Assembly: GCA_937864225.1 (NCBI GenBank)
Contig: CALMJK010000005.1
Span: 310,001-374,000 of the forward strand
Direction: 5' to 3'
Length of the DNA stretch: 64,000 nt
Source: an uncultured bacterium
GTDB lineage: Bacteria > Krumholzibacteriota > Krumholzibacteriia > LZORAL124-64-63
The translations under genes and the position numbers were made by a program. Each line of letters starts with the position of its first letter. Within the stretch, counting starts at the first letter, position 1. The notes under the pieces were generated by a model. The model ran no database searches and was not told the origin of the DNA. It worked only from the letters and a program-made list of their open reading frames with translations. This document shows positions 42,878 to 52,313 of the stretch, piece after piece.

Positions 42878-43828
42878 CTAGCGGTGCACGGGGCGGCTGT
42901 CGCCCCCCACGACGCGGGCGTGCCGGCGGGCGAATTCCGCGGCATCGTCGCGCGTCTGGAAGTAGCCGAGCGAGACCTTGTACCAGAGCTTTCCGTCGGC
43001 GGAGCTGCCCGTCTGCATCAAAGGCTGCAGCCCCTCCTGGCGCAATTTCGCGATCAGGGACTGCGCGTTCTCCTGCGTGGAAAAAGCGCCCAACTGCAAC
43101 AACCAACTCCCCAGCGCTCCCGGCTGCGGTCCCTGCTCCTGGGGCGCCGGCGGGGCGGGAGTCTCGGTCTGCGCCGGCGCGGGTTCGGCCTTGACCTCGG
43201 CGGGGACCTGCGCGGGGGCGGGCCGCGGCCTTGGCGCAGCCGTCGCCGGCGGGTCCTGCCGCGGGATCGCCCGCGGGGCGGACGAGGTCGCGGCGGCCTG
43301 GGTGCGTCCCGCCGCCTGTTCCGGCACGACGTTCCGCGTCTGGGAGCCGATGTCGACCGGTGTCGTCTGCACGGGAGCGGCCGTCTCGAACGTGCCTTCG
43401 GGAGTCACGGTCAGGCGGCGTTCGCCCACGCCCAGGGGCGGCTCCGAGCGGCCGCGCGGCCAGAACATCAGCACGGCCGCGGCCAGCACGACGAAGAGCG
43501 CGCCGAGGATCACCCGGGGCGGCCGCGACGACGAGGCGCGCCGGGGGGTGGAGCGGGGAGCGTGGCCGGGCATCATGCTGGGCAGTTTGTCGAGATCCTC
43601 GTCGGAGTCGAACCCGACCGGCGGATAGGCGGCCTGAGCGAGGCCGGTGCCCGGCGCTGGAGGGGCCGCGTCGGGCTGGGGGCCGGGGCCGGACGGCGCG
43701 CCGCCGGCCGCCAGGGCGGGGCCGGCCGCGCCCGCGGGCTGTTCTTGCAGGGCCTCCATTTCGGAGCGCAGGTCCCGGAAGAGGTCCTCCTCCTCGTCGG
43801 ATGCACGGCGCCGATCATCGTTGCGCAT
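42878..43828 (-). CDS. SPOR-domain membrane protein
   Basis: This 316-residue protein has an acidic, Pro/Ala-rich cytoplasmic N-terminus (about 1-103), one transmembrane helix (106-122), a long Pro/Ala/Gln periplasmic linker, and a C-terminal SPOR domain (about 240-312: W-L-L-Q-L-G-A-F-S-T-Q-E-N-A, L-W-Y-K-V-S-L-G-Y-F). SPOR domains bind denuded peptidoglycan at the division septum. The layout is that of FtsN/DedD-type proteins. A perfect TATAAT promoter lies at 43894-43922. Confidence 0.9.
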   Translation of the reverse strand: MRNDDRRRASDEEEDLFRDLRSEMEALQEQPAGAAGPALAAGGAPSGPGPQPDAAPPAPGTGLAQAAYPPVGFDSDEDLDKLPSMMPGHAPRSTPRRASSSRPPRVILGALFVVLAAAVLMFWPRGRSEPPLGVGERRLTVTPEGTFETAAPVQTTPVDIGSQTRNVVPEQAAGRTQAAATSSAPRAIPRQDPPATAAPRPRPAPAQVPAEVKAEPAPAQTETPAPPAPQEQGPQPGALGSWLLQLGAFSTQENAQSLIAKLRQEGLQPLMQTGSSADGKLWYKVSLGYFQTRDDAAEFARRHARVVGGDSRPVHR

Positions 43829-43893
43829 CGCGGCTCCTTCCAGCGTGAGTCGACCCGTCGGCCGTCGGGGTGCGGGCGGCGAGGCCGCTCCGG

Positions 43894-43922
43894 ATTATAG
43901 AGCCGCCCCGCGGCGCGGACAA
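43894..43922 (-). promoter_or_regulatory. Promoter of the SPOR gene
   Basis: Minus-strand TTGTCC (43917-43922) and a perfect TATAAT (43894-43899) are 17 bases apart, about 65 bases before the start codon. Confidence 0.65.
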
Positions 43923-43976
43923 CCGGCAACCCGCCGCGCCGCGCCGCGCGCCGGGGCGGGAAGCGGCGGGCGCTGG

Positions 43977-44005
43977 TTGCGGGGCTGGCCGGCGCGAGCT
44001 ACAAT
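43977..44005 (+). promoter_or_regulatory. Promoter of the HAD phosphatase operon
   Basis: TTGCGG (43977-43982) and TACAAT (44000-44005) are spaced 17 bases apart, with GGAG at 44022-44025 and the ATG at 44033. Confidence 0.6.
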
Positions 44006-44032
44006 CGCCGCGTCGCTGGCGCGGAGAATCCC

Positions 44033-44743
44033 ATGCGTCTTGACGAATGGTCGGCTCGTCGACCTGGTGCTCTCGTCTTCGATCTCGACGGGACTCTGAT
44101 CGACTCGGGTCAGGACATCGCGCTGGCCGCCAACCACGCCAGAGAGTGCGGCGGCCTGCCGCCGTTGCCCACGAACGTGGTGCTGAGCTTCGTCGGCGAC
44201 GGCGCTCCCGCCCTGATCAGCCGCGTTCTGGCCGTGACCAGTTCGGGCCAGGCGCCGCGCCTGGTGAGCGAAGCCGAGGCGTCCGCTGGTCTGGAGGCCT
44301 TCCACCGGCACTACGCGGCCCATCTCGTGGACCACACGACGCTCTACCCCGGCGTGCGCGAAACGCTGGCCTCGTTCGCGGGGGTGCCGATGGCGGTGGC
44401 CACCAACAAGCCGGCGGCTTACGCGCGACCGATCCTGGCGCGGCTCGGCGTGGCGACCCTGTTCCGCCGCATCGTGGCGGCGGAGGATGCCGCGCGGCGG
44501 AAACCGGATCCGGCGCACTTGGCCGCCTGTGTCGAGGGCCTCGACGTGCGGCCGGGCGAGGTCGTCGTCGTGGGCGACAGCCGCAACGACATTCTCGCGG
44601 CGCGGGCCTGGGGAGGGGTGGCCGTGGGCGCGCTGTACGGCCTCACGCCTCCCGCGGCGCTGCGGGCCGCCCGGCCGGATTTCGTCATCGCTCGATTCGA
44701 CGACCTGCTTCGCATCTTTGCCGCGCCCGAAGGGAACTCATGA
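44033..44743 (+). CDS. HAD-family phosphatase, phosphoglycolate phosphatase-like
   Basis: This 236-residue hydrolase has all four HAD motifs: V-F-D-L-D-G-T-L (Asp17, Asp19), a Ser/Thr motif near V-A-T-N-K-P, Lys in R-R-K-P-D-P, and V-V-G-D-S-R-N-D. The alpha-helical C1 cap and overall length match Gph-type enzymes, which dephosphorylate 2-phosphoglycolate or similar small molecules; other sugar phosphates are possible. Its stop overlaps the next ATG as ATGA, so it is first of at least three coupled genes. Confidence 0.9.
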   Translation: MRLDEWSARRPGALVFDLDGTLIDSGQDIALAANHARECGGLPPLPTNVVLSFVGDGAPALISRVLAVTSSGQAPRLVSEAEASAGLEAFHRHYAAHLVDHTTLYPGVRETLASFAGVPMAVATNKPAAYARPILARLGVATLFRRIVAAEDAARRKPDPAHLAACVEGLDVRPGEVVVVGDSRNDILAARAWGGVAVGALYGLTPPAALRAARPDFVIARFDDLLRIFAAPEGNS

Positions 44744-46533
44744 CTCGCGTGCCGCCCCTGACACCCTGGCCGCTGCGCGTCCTGGCGGGACGCTGCGCGC
44801 GCGAATGGGCCCGCGACCGAGCGCTGCTGGGGCTGCCGTCTCGGTCGTTTTTCCGGGCCGATCCCGCCCTCGATCTCTCCTGTGAGATCGGCGGCGCCCG
44901 CGCGGCCAATCCGGCGGGGATCGCGGCGGGTCCGCACACGCAGCTGGCCGGCAACATCGTGCGCGGTTGGCTGGCCGGCGCGCGCTCGTTCGAGCTCAAG
45001 ACGGTCCAGGCGCTCGACGCCATCGAGATCCCGCGCCCGTGCATCGAGGTCGACGGCCTCGGCTACAACGTGGAATGGAGCCAGGAATTGAGCCTGGACG
45101 AGTCGCTGCGCGAGTACGTGACAGCGGCGATGCTACTCGAGATCCTCGGCGGCTGGCCCGAACTGCGCGCCGAGCTGGGCGATCCAGGCCCGCACGTGCT
45201 CGAGCTGTCGGTCGGCTATGACTTGGCGGGCGTGGCGTCGCCCCGGATGCGCGACTTCATCGCCACGTTGTGCGACGCCGGAGCGGTTCTCGACGGGTTG
45301 AGGCGCGAACTTCCGCCGCCGCTGGACGTCTGGCGCGAGCATCCGTTCCGCCGCCGGCTCGTCGGGGGCGCGACGCTGTCGACGTTTCACGGCTGCCCGC
45401 CGTCGGAGGTGGCGTCCATCGTGCGCCACCTGATGGAGGTCCACGATCTGGACGTCACGATCAAGCTCAATCCGACGCTGCTGGGGGAGCGGCGCGTGGA
45501 GGCCATTCTGCGGGACCTGGGGTACGAGGACATCGCGCTCGAGCCCGCAGCGTTCGCGGAGGATCTCGCGCTGGACGCGGCGTTGGACCTGATCCGCGGC
45601 CTGGACGCCTTGGCCAGGGCGCGCGGGCGCCGCTTCGGGATCAAGCTGACCAACACCCTGGTCGTCCGCGGAGGGCGCGGCCGGCTGCCCGGCCGGCGGG
45701 TCTACCTGTCCGGCCCTCCCTTGCACGCCTTGGCCGTGGCGCTGCTGGACGAGCTGGCGGGCCGGTTGCCGGGTCTGCTGAGGCTGGGCCCCGCGGACGA
45801 AGGCACGGTGCCGGTCGCGTTCTCGGCGGGCGTCGGGAGGGGAAATTTCGCCGTCGTGGCGGGAATCGGGCTGGCCCCCGTGACGGTTTGCACCGATCTT
45901 CTTCACCCTGGCGGCTATGGCCGCCTGGGCGGTATGCTCCGCTCGCTGCAGCGGCAGTTGCGGGCGGCCGGGCTGGCGACCCTGAACGAGTGGGTCGCGC
46001 TGCGCCACGCCGCGGCTCGCGCGGCGGGGCACCGCGACGCGGCGGCGGCCCATGCCGCGTCCCTAACGTCGCCGGCAGGGGCGGCGCCGTACCGTCGCGA
46101 GAACGTGCAAACAGGCCGACGTGCCCGCGACGCCCGTCTCGCCCTGTGGGATTGCTCGGCCTGCAACCTTTGCGAGAGCGTCTGCCCCAACGGCGCCATG
46201 CTCTCGCTGCCCTCCCCGGCGGAGTCGGCGGAGGGGTTCGCGGCGAAGCACCAGCTGGTCTGCCTCGCCGAACTGTGCAACGCCTGCGGCAACTGTGAGA
46301 CGTTTTGCCCCGAGGAAGGGGCGCCGTTCGCCGTCAAGCCGCGGCTGTTCCTCGATCGCGCGCGTTTCGCTGCCGACGCCGGGCCCGCCTTCCATGTCGG
46401 GCCCTCGCCCGGGACGACGGAGCCGCCGTTCGTCGTGACCGCGGCCGCGGCCGTGGCCGGCGAGGCCGGTCGCCTCGCCGCCCTGCTGAACGGCCCGCAG
46501 GGATTGCCACTGCGGGCGGAGGATCTGACATGA
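44740..46533 (+). CDS. YgfK-like Fe-S protein, N-terminal half plus ferredoxin module
   Basis: This 597-residue protein matches the N-terminal DHOD-like TIM-barrel part of YgfK, annotated elsewhere as a putative selenate reductase subunit: G-I-A-A-G-P-H-T-Q-L-A-G-N-I-V, F-E-L-K-T-V-Q-A-L-D, N-V-E-W-S-Q-E and L-S-V-G-Y-D-L-A-G-V. Near the C-terminus are two cysteine clusters (C-S-A-C-N-L-C-E-S-V-C-P and C-N-A-C-G-N-C-E-T-F-C-P) suited to two 4Fe-4S clusters. The large GltD-like NADPH/FAD domain of full-length YgfK is missing and no candidate follows. It is coupled by ATGA to both neighbours. Function is unproven even for the full-length family. Confidence 0.8.
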   Translation: MTRVPPLTPWPLRVLAGRCAREWARDRALLGLPSRSFFRADPALDLSCEIGGARAANPAGIAAGPHTQLAGNIVRGWLAGARSFELKTVQALDAIEIPRPCIEVDGLGYNVEWSQELSLDESLREYVTAAMLLEILGGWPELRAELGDPGPHVLELSVGYDLAGVASPRMRDFIATLCDAGAVLDGLRRELPPPLDVWREHPFRRRLVGGATLSTFHGCPPSEVASIVRHLMEVHDLDVTIKLNPTLLGERRVEAILRDLGYEDIALEPAAFAEDLALDAALDLIRGLDALARARGRRFGIKLTNTLVVRGGRGRLPGRRVYLSGPPLHALAVALLDELAGRLPGLLRLGPADEGTVPVAFSAGVGRGNFAVVAGIGLAPVTVCTDLLHPGGYGRLGGMLRSLQRQLRAAGLATLNEWVALRHAAARAAGHRDAAAAHAASLTSPAGAAPYRRENVQTGRRARDARLALWDCSACNLCESVCPNGAMLSLPSPAESAEGFAAKHQLVCLAELCNACGNCETFCPEEGAPFAVKPRLFLDRARFAADAGPAFHVGPSPGTTEPPFVVTAAAAVAGEAGRLAALLNGPQGLPLRAEDLT

Positions 46534-47438
46534 GCGATTTCGATCATGGCGGACCGCCGCGCTCCCGGCCGCCCCGCCCTTTCGGCAAATTGCCCGGAGG
46601 GCGTCGTGCGCCGCAGAGCGAGGCCAAGCGCCCGCCCTGGCTGGCCCCCCGCCGCCTGCAGGATTGGCCCGAGACCTCCTGCGGTTGTGACGATTGCCAA
46701 GAGGCCTGCTTGAGTTCGCCGGGCTGGTTCCTGCCGGAGCAGGTCGAGCGCGTGGCCGACTACCTGAACCTGACTCTCGAGGCGCTTTTCCGCAAATATC
46801 TGGCGGTGAGCGTGGCCGAACTGGCGGACGGGTCGCGGCGCCACGGCGTCATGCCGCACAAGCTGCGCGACCACAAGCGCCCCGGCGGTCTGTGGACGCT
46901 GCCGGAGCTGGCCGAGCCGGGCCGGTGCGTCTTTTTCGATCGCGGCAAGTGCGGGATCTATCCGGTTCGGCCCTTCGAATGCTCGCGCATGATCCATTCC
47001 CACCGCAAGGAGCTCAAGACGCTGCGCCGCCAGGTCGTCGAACGCTGGACGCGCGAGGAGTTGCGCTTCTACGAACGGCTGATCGGCCGCAAGCTTTTCC
47101 CCAAGCACATGCCGGCGGGGGAATCCGCGAGCGGACCTCCCAGGCACCACGCCGGGCCGCAGGCGCGGCGCGGACATCCGGGGGACCAGCGCGGCGCGGG
47201 GCAGAAGGCAGCTCCCGAAGGGGGCCGGCCCGGTGGACACGGCAGGGGCGCGGGCCGCGGCCGGCGGCCCGCCCGCGGCGGCAGCCCGCAGCGCGCTCCC
47301 GAACCGCCGGTCGATCGGAATCCGCACGAACTGCCGTCGCCGGTTCAGCGCGCCCACGGCCCGGGCGGTCGGCCTGGCGGCCAGGGCCGCCGCTTCAAGC
47401 CGGCGCGTCGCCGGACCCTGGATTTCGACGACGACTGA
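46530..47438 (+). CDS. YkgJ-like cysteine-cluster protein with Gly/Arg-rich tail
   Basis: This 302-residue protein has a YkgJ/UPF0153-type metal site, with C-G-C-D-D-C-Q-E-A-C near residue 51 and a later F-D-R-G-K-C-G-I-Y-P-V-R-P-F-E-C-S, the family's C-x-I-Y-x-x-R-P-x-x-C box. These proteins are thought to bind zinc or an Fe-S cluster. After about residue 200 a low-complexity tail rich in Gly, Arg, Pro and Gln (R-G-x-G-R-G-R-R repeats) may bind RNA. ATG 46530 overlaps the YgfK-like stop, so it is third in the operon. Confidence 0.82.
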   Translation: MSDFDHGGPPRSRPPRPFGKLPGGRRAPQSEAKRPPWLAPRRLQDWPETSCGCDDCQEACLSSPGWFLPEQVERVADYLNLTLEALFRKYLAVSVAELADGSRRHGVMPHKLRDHKRPGGLWTLPELAEPGRCVFFDRGKCGIYPVRPFECSRMIHSHRKELKTLRRQVVERWTREELRFYERLIGRKLFPKHMPAGESASGPPRHHAGPQARRGHPGDQRGAGQKAAPEGGRPGGHGRGAGRGRRPARGGSPQRAPEPPVDRNPHELPSPVQRAHGPGGRPGGQGRRFKPARRRTLDFDDD

Positions 47439-47500
47439 GCGAGGCCGTCGCAAGCCGCCTGCCCGCGGTTCCCGGGCATGGCAAGGGAGGCCATGGCCCG

Positions 47501-49507
47501 ATGAGCGCGCCGACCCCGTCGTACACGCCCTTCGCCGAGCGAGAGCAGATCCTCCGGATCACGCCGGCGCTCGTCGCCCGCGCCGCTCTGCCCGCCTGGG
47601 CGGCCGAGTTTCAGCTTGGCACGGCGGGCTGGCGCGATCTGCTCGACCCGAACGATCCGCACAGTCTCGACGTGCCGTTCAACACGCTGGCGCTCGCGGT
47701 CGTGCTGGAGGCGCGTGCCCAGCTGGCGCTCCAGGGAGGACTGTCGAGCCTGCACGTGGGCGGCGAGGTGCGCCCGCATACGGCGGTCTTCATCGATCTC
47801 GCCGCGCGCCTCTACGCGGCGCACGGCATCGAGGTGCGGCTGCGCCCGCCTGGCCTCGCCACCACGCCCGTCTGGTTGTCGTCATTCGGCGTCTTCCACG
47901 AAGAGCTCGCGGGCGGCGAGAACTTCACCGCCTCCCACAGCCAGAGCTTCAAGGGGGGCTGGAAGCCGATGGACGAGCGCGGCGGCCAACTGCTGGAGGC
48001 GGCCGAGGCCATCGCGGACCGCGTCCGCGTGCTGATCGCGCGGGCGCAGACGGATGGGCTCGCGCTGCCGCTGGCGTCCACCCGCGACCCGCTCATCCGC
48101 CGCGATTTCGATCCGGTGGGCCCCTACGTGGCGTCCGTGCGGCGTGTCGTGCCGGCAGCGCTGCTGGAGGCCGTCCGCGCCGCCGCCCGGACCGGTTTCC
48201 GGGCCGCCTTCTGCTGCGAGGGAGGCGCGATGGGCGCCGCTGCGGCGCGCGTCTTCGCGGAACTGGGCCTGGACGTCGCGCCTTCGCCCGCCGGCACGCC
48301 GGGCGGACTGGTCGAGGGTTCGCCGGACGGTCCCGTCTTCCTGACGCACGCCCAGGAACGTGCCGACTACTACGGCATAGGCATCCTGGACGGCCTGAAC
48401 CATGGCGTCGATCCGGGGAAATGGCAGGTCTACAAACACGTGGGCGCGCAAGACCTGTTGCGCAACGGTCTCGCCTCCGTGTTTTTCATCTGGGATCCGG
48501 ACGGGGACCGCTTCAACATGGTCACGGTCGCGCCCGCCGCCCTGGCCCGCCCCGCCGCGGCCGCCGGTCTCGAGGTCGATCCGCTGGACGCCGCGCGCTG
48601 TCTGGTCTTCTTCAAACCCAACCAGCTCTATTTCCTGCTGACGGCGCTCAAGTTGGAATCGCTGCATGCCGCCGGCGCGCTGGCGGGCAGCGCTTGGATC
48701 GTCGCGACCACCTGGCCCACGAGCCGCAGCATTGGCGAGCTGACCGAGGCGTTCAACCGGTTGCACGGGACCTCCCTGGCGACCTTCAGGGTTCCGGTCG
48801 GCTTCAAGCACTTCGCGGCGCTGGTCGGCGACCTCGAGGCGCAGCTCCTGGACGATGATGCCGGCGAGCAGGCCACGCAGGCGATCGACGCCACGCTGAC
48901 GCAGACGGTGTTCGGCAAGCGCCCGCGGCTGCTGATCATGGCCGAGGAGAGCGGCGGGGCGGCCTGCGGCTACGACGACTGGCTCGACAGCGGCCACGGC
49001 GCGACGAGGTCGCTGGCGCCCAAGGAAAAGGACGGCATGCAGGTGGGTCTGCTGGCGCTGGCGCTGGCCGCCCGGTTGCATCTGGAGGGGAGCAGCTTCG
49101 CCGCGTTCTATCTGGATCGCCTCGAGCGCTACGACATCCGCCATCGCTTCTACGAACGGCGCGACGTCGCCCTCGCCGACGAGTCCTTGCGGGGCGCCGC
49201 GCGCGAGGCAGCTCGGACCGCGGGCCACGCCAGAAAGCTCGCCACGGTCGAGTTCTTCCGTTCGCTCCAGAGTCTGACGCCGGAGCAGGCGCGGCAGACC
49301 CTGGGCCGGCGCCTGCCGGCCGGCGCGTCTCTGCCGCCGATCGAACGGATGTTCTGGGCCGGCGACGGCACTCTGATCCAATTCCCGGGACAATGGTTCA
49401 TGCTGCGGGCGTCGGGGACCGACGCAGTGCTGCGCTACTACATGGAAGGGCGCCAGCGGGAGGCGGTCGCGGCGCTCAACGCCGCGCTCGTGGCGCTCGC
49501 GCCTTGA
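47501..49507 (+). CDS. Alpha-D-phosphohexomutase family protein
   Basis: This 668-residue protein carries the four phosphohexomutase motifs. The phosphoserine loop is [12 protein letters not shown] (family TASHNP), with Ser145 the expected phosphate carrier; the metal loop is D-P-D-G-D-R-F; the sugar loop is A-E-E-S-G-G; and the phosphate site is [10 protein letters not shown]. It should interconvert glucose-1/6-phosphate or a related sugar phosphate. It is longer than most members, with extra sequence in the middle domains. The loop residues after TASH are atypical. A much longer frame runs upstream inside the previous gene; ATG 47501 has AAGGGAGG before it. Confidence 0.87.
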   Translation: MSAPTPSYTPFAEREQILRITPALVARAALPAWAAEFQLGTAGWRDLLDPNDPHSLDVPFNTLALAVVLEARAQLALQGGLSSLHVGGEVRPHTAVFIDLAARLYAAHGIEVRLRPPGLATTPVWLSSFGVFHEELAGGENFTASHSQSFKGGWKPMDERGGQLLEAAEAIADRVRVLIARAQTDGLALPLASTRDPLIRRDFDPVGPYVASVRRVVPAALLEAVRAAARTGFRAAFCCEGGAMGAAAARVFAELGLDVAPSPAGTPGGLVEGSPDGPVFLTHAQERADYYGIGILDGLNHGVDPGKWQVYKHVGAQDLLRNGLASVFFIWDPDGDRFNMVTVAPAALARPAAAAGLEVDPLDAARCLVFFKPNQLYFLLTALKLESLHAAGALAGSAWIVATTWPTSRSIGELTEAFNRLHGTSLATFRVPVGFKHFAALVGDLEAQLLDDDAGEQATQAIDATLTQTVFGKRPRLLIMAEESGGAACGYDDWLDSGHGATRSLAPKEKDGMQVGLLALALAARLHLEGSSFAAFYLDRLERYDIRHRFYERRDVALADESLRGAAREAARTAGHARKLATVEFFRSLQSLTPEQARQTLGRRLPAGASLPPIERMFWAGDGTLIQFPGQWFMLRASGTDAVLRYYMEGRQREAVAALNAALVALAP

Positions 49508-49535
49508 TGGACCGGCGCCTTCGGAGGAGGATCGC

Positions 49536-50630
49536 ATGAATCGACGTGTTGAGCCCGCGCCGAACCGCGGGGGAGTGGCGGCGGGGCTGTCGCGCTTCGA
49601 TCGCTGGCTCACCCTGTGGATCTTCGTGGCCATCGGCGCCGGCGTCGGCCTCGGCTGGCGTTGGCCCGGACTGGCCACCTGGCTGGGTCGGGCGTCGATC
49701 GGCTCCACGTCGATCCCCATCGCGGCCGGCCTGATCCTCATGATGTACCCGCCCCTGGCCAAGGTGCGCTACGAGGAGATGGGCCGCGTCTTCCGCGACC
49801 GGCGCGTGCTGGGGCTCTCGCTCGTACAGAACTGGGTCATCGGACCGCTCCTGATGTTCGCGCTGGCGGTCATCTTCCTGAGCGGACAGCCCGAGTACAT
49901 GGCGGGCCTGATCCTGATCGGTCTCGCCCGTTGCATCGCGATGGTCATCGTTTGGAACGACCTCGCGGGAGGCGATCGCGAGTACTGCGCGGGGCTCGTG
50001 GCGTTGAACTCGTTCTTTCAGGTATTGTTCTATTCTCCCTACGCCTGGTTGTTCCTGGCGCTGCTGCCGCCCTTGCTGGGACTCGAGGGCACGATGGTAC
50101 GCATCACCATCGGCGAGATCGCGCGCAGTGTATTCGTCTATCTGGGGGTGCCGTTTCTCGCCGGCTTCGCGACCCGTTTCGCCTTGATCCGCGCCCGCGG
50201 ACGCGACTGGTACGAACAGCGCTTCGTGCCGCTGATTTCCCCTCTGACGCCCGCCGCGCTGCTGTTCACGATCGTCGTCATGTTCTCGCTCAAAGGACGA
50301 ACGATCGTGGACCTGCCGCTCGATGTCCTGCGCATCGCGACGCCGCTCTTGATCTACTTCGTCGTGATGTTTTTCCTGTCGTACCGGATGTCGCTTCGGG
50401 CCGGCGCCGACTATGCCCGCGCCACGACGCTCTCCTTCACGGCCGCCTCGAACAATTTCGAGTTGGCCATCGCGGTGGCCATCGCGACGTTCGGCGTTAA
50501 CTCCGGAGCGGCCTTCGCGGCCGTGATCGGCCCGCTGGTGGAGGTGCCGGTCCTGATCGGGCTGGTCAACGTGGCGCTGTGGCTGCGAAGCCGCTGGTTC
50601 GCCGAAGTGCCCGCGGCCAGAGGCGCTTGA
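49536..50630 (+). CDS. arsB: ACR3-family arsenite efflux permease
   Basis: This 364-residue inner-membrane carrier has ten hydrophobic helices. The ACR3 hallmarks are [13 protein letters not shown], with the essential Cys133 in TM4, an [12 protein letters not shown] block, and the final E-V-P-V-L-I-G-L-V with the conserved Glu. It extrudes As(III) (and possibly Sb(III)) using the proton gradient. No arsR, arsC or arsM adjoins it in the window. GGAGGAGG lies just before the ATG. A TTGACA overlapping its stop codon probably starts the cytochrome cluster. Confidence 0.94.
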   Translation: MNRRVEPAPNRGGVAAGLSRFDRWLTLWIFVAIGAGVGLGWRWPGLATWLGRASIGSTSIPIAAGLILMMYPPLAKVRYEEMGRVFRDRRVLGLSLVQNWVIGPLLMFALAVIFLSGQPEYMAGLILIGLARCIAMVIVWNDLAGGDREYCAGLVALNSFFQVLFYSPYAWLFLALLPPLLGLEGTMVRITIGEIARSVFVYLGVPFLAGFATRFALIRARGRDWYEQRFVPLISPLTPAALLFTIVVMFSLKGRTIVDLPLDVLRIATPLLIYFVVMFFLSYRMSLRAGADYARATTLSFTAASNNFELAIAVAIATFGVNSGAAFAAVIGPLVEVPVLIGLVNVALWLRSRWFAEVPAARGA

Positions 50631-50655
50631 CACTTGATCCTCCGGGCGGGATTCT
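50627..50655 (+). promoter_or_regulatory. Promoter of the first pentahaem cytochrome gene
   Basis: A perfect TTGACA (50627-50632) overlaps the arsenite permease stop; a weak GATTCT -10 (50650-50655) follows after 17 bases. Confidence 0.4.
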
Positions 50656-50707
50656 CACCTGGCTGGCTTTCCTTGACGATCGTGCCGTCAGCCCCCGGAG
50701 GTTTGCC

Positions 50708-52120
50708 ATGCCGGCCTTGCGCGACCGCCAATCCGCTCTTGTCGAATTCGTCGTCTGCGCCCTGCTGATCGGCCTGGGGCTGGCGCTGCTGCAAGCCCTG
50801 GCCACCGTCCCGATCCTGCGCGCCGCGGAGCCGCCGCCCGCCGGCGGCGCCGCGCAGGGTTCGCTGCCCTATGAACGCTTCGAAACGAACGACGTCTGCG
50901 CCGAGTGCCACGGCGATTTCGCCCGGCAACACGAGCAGGCGCTCATGTCGCAGTGCTTCACGCACCACTGGGACGAGATCGAGTACTTCGAACTCGCGGC
51001 GCCGCACGCCGACGCGCTGCCGAAGGTGTCTGGCGTGAAGGCGGGCTGCAACGGCTGCCACGCGCCGCTGGCCTTCCTGGCCGGCGACATTCCGCCGCAG
51101 CGCCCGGCCGCCGGCACGCGCGCCAACGAAGGCGTGTCTTGCGATCTCTGCCACGCCATCACGGGCTTCGTGGGAGAGGTGCCGTTCAACTTCAACTACG
51201 TCGTGGCGCCGGGTGCGGCGAAACAGGGCCCGCGCGCCGGACGCGAGAGCCCCTATCACGAAATCGCCGTCAACCCATTCCTGCGCTCGGCCGATTTCTG
51301 CGGCGTGTGCCACAACGAGCAGGATCCCTACGGCGTCTGGGTGAAGTCCACTCATCTCGAGTGGCGCGACGGGCCGCACGGCAAGGCGGGCATCGCGTGC
51401 CAGGACTGCCACATGCCGCCGGCCGCCGCGTTGGCGGCCGCGGAGGGGGAGTCGTTGCCGGACGCGCGACAGCACCTCTTCCACGGGGCGCACGACGAGG
51501 GCAAGCTGCGGGGAGCCGCCGAGGTGCGCGTCCACCCGCAAGAGGTCAAGGTCGCGCGCGGGGGCCAGGCGCGGTTGCTGGCCACCGTGGTCAACGCCAA
51601 AGCGGGCCACATGCTGCCGAGCGGTTCGGTGGAGGAACGGGTCGTCTGGCTCGAGGTCGTGGCGCGCGACGCAGCCGGACGCCAGTGGCTCCTGCCCGTC
51701 GACCCGAAGGGCTTCCCGGGGGAGGAGATGACGATCGCTTCGGCCGGCGCGATGGCCTACCAGGATCTCGGCGACATCAAGGGACTGGACGGCTTTGCCG
51801 GCCTCAAGCGCGACGGCGAGGTGCCGGATGGCTGCCGCATCTTCCGCATGCCGTACCTCGATCCCCAAGGACGCATGACCGTCGCGCAATGGCACACCGC
51901 CGCGCTGGGGCCGGACTATCGACTGGCGCCGCTGCGCGCCGTGAACGAGTCGTTCACCTGGTCGGTGCCCGTGGATTGCGCGCCGGGCGAGGTGACGATC
52001 GTGGCGCGCGTCTGGTACTCGCGGCTCGTTTCGTCGGTGGCCGAGTTCATGGGCGTGCCGCGCGAGGAGTCGCAGCCGGTGCTCATGAGCGAACACGCGA
52101 CGCGGCTGCGCGTGCTCTGA
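50708..52120 (+). CDS. Pentahaem c-type cytochrome with C-terminal beta-sandwich domain (copy 1)
   Basis: This 470-residue protein has an N-terminal hydrophobic segment (about 12-36) for export, then five CxxCH haem sites: CAECH (64-68), CNGCH (114-118), CDLCH (145-149), CGVCH (198-202) and CQDCH (231-235). Histidine-rich spacers such as F-T-H-H-W-D-E and H-L-F-H-G-A-H provide distal ligands. Residues about 260-470 are a haem-free beta-rich domain. CXXCH spacing and the H-x-P-P ends resemble cytochrome c554-like electron carriers. It lies ahead of a second, closely similar copy and a porin, so a role in trans-envelope electron transfer is likely. ATG 50708 is preceded by GGAGG. Confidence 0.9.
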   Translation: MPALRDRQSALVEFVVCALLIGLGLALLQALATVPILRAAEPPPAGGAAQGSLPYERFETNDVCAECHGDFARQHEQALMSQCFTHHWDEIEYFELAAPHADALPKVSGVKAGCNGCHAPLAFLAGDIPPQRPAAGTRANEGVSCDLCHAITGFVGEVPFNFNYVVAPGAAKQGPRAGRESPYHEIAVNPFLRSADFCGVCHNEQDPYGVWVKSTHLEWRDGPHGKAGIACQDCHMPPAAALAAAEGESLPDARQHLFHGAHDEGKLRGAAEVRVHPQEVKVARGGQARLLATVVNAKAGHMLPSGSVEERVVWLEVVARDAAGRQWLLPVDPKGFPGEEMTIASAGAMAYQDLGDIKGLDGFAGLKRDGEVPDGCRIFRMPYLDPQGRMTVAQWHTAALGPDYRLAPLRAVNESFTWSVPVDCAPGEVTIVARVWYSRLVSSVAEFMGVPREESQPVLMSEHATRLRVL

Positions 52121-52144
52121 GGCGGGATCGATGGCGCTGGAGGT

Positions 52145-52168
52145 CGCGGCGGGCGCGAGCCCGCCGCG
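52145..52168 (+). terminator. Hairpin with GNRA loop between the two cytochrome genes
   Basis: A 10-bp GC stem (52145-52154 with 52159-52168) closes a GCGA tetraloop 25 bases after the first cytochrome gene. With no T-tract it could be a terminator, an attenuator or an mRNA stabiliser. A TTGACT at 52225-52230 may restart transcription. Confidence 0.5.
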
Positions 52169-52313
52169 CTTCCGTCCGCGGACAGGACCCTCCCCAAACT
52201 GGAATTTTCGAGCGGGGCGCCGTCTTGACTTGCGACGCGCGGCGCGGCACTCTCGCGCCAGAGCCCGGCGCTGATTGGCGCGCCAGGCGTCGACGACCAT
52301 CGAGGAGGGCTCC

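Noticed and set aside
46694-49507. 937-codon form of the phosphohexomutase
   Set aside because: The upstream part is an alternative frame of the YkgJ-like gene's GC-rich tail; homology starts near ATG 47501.
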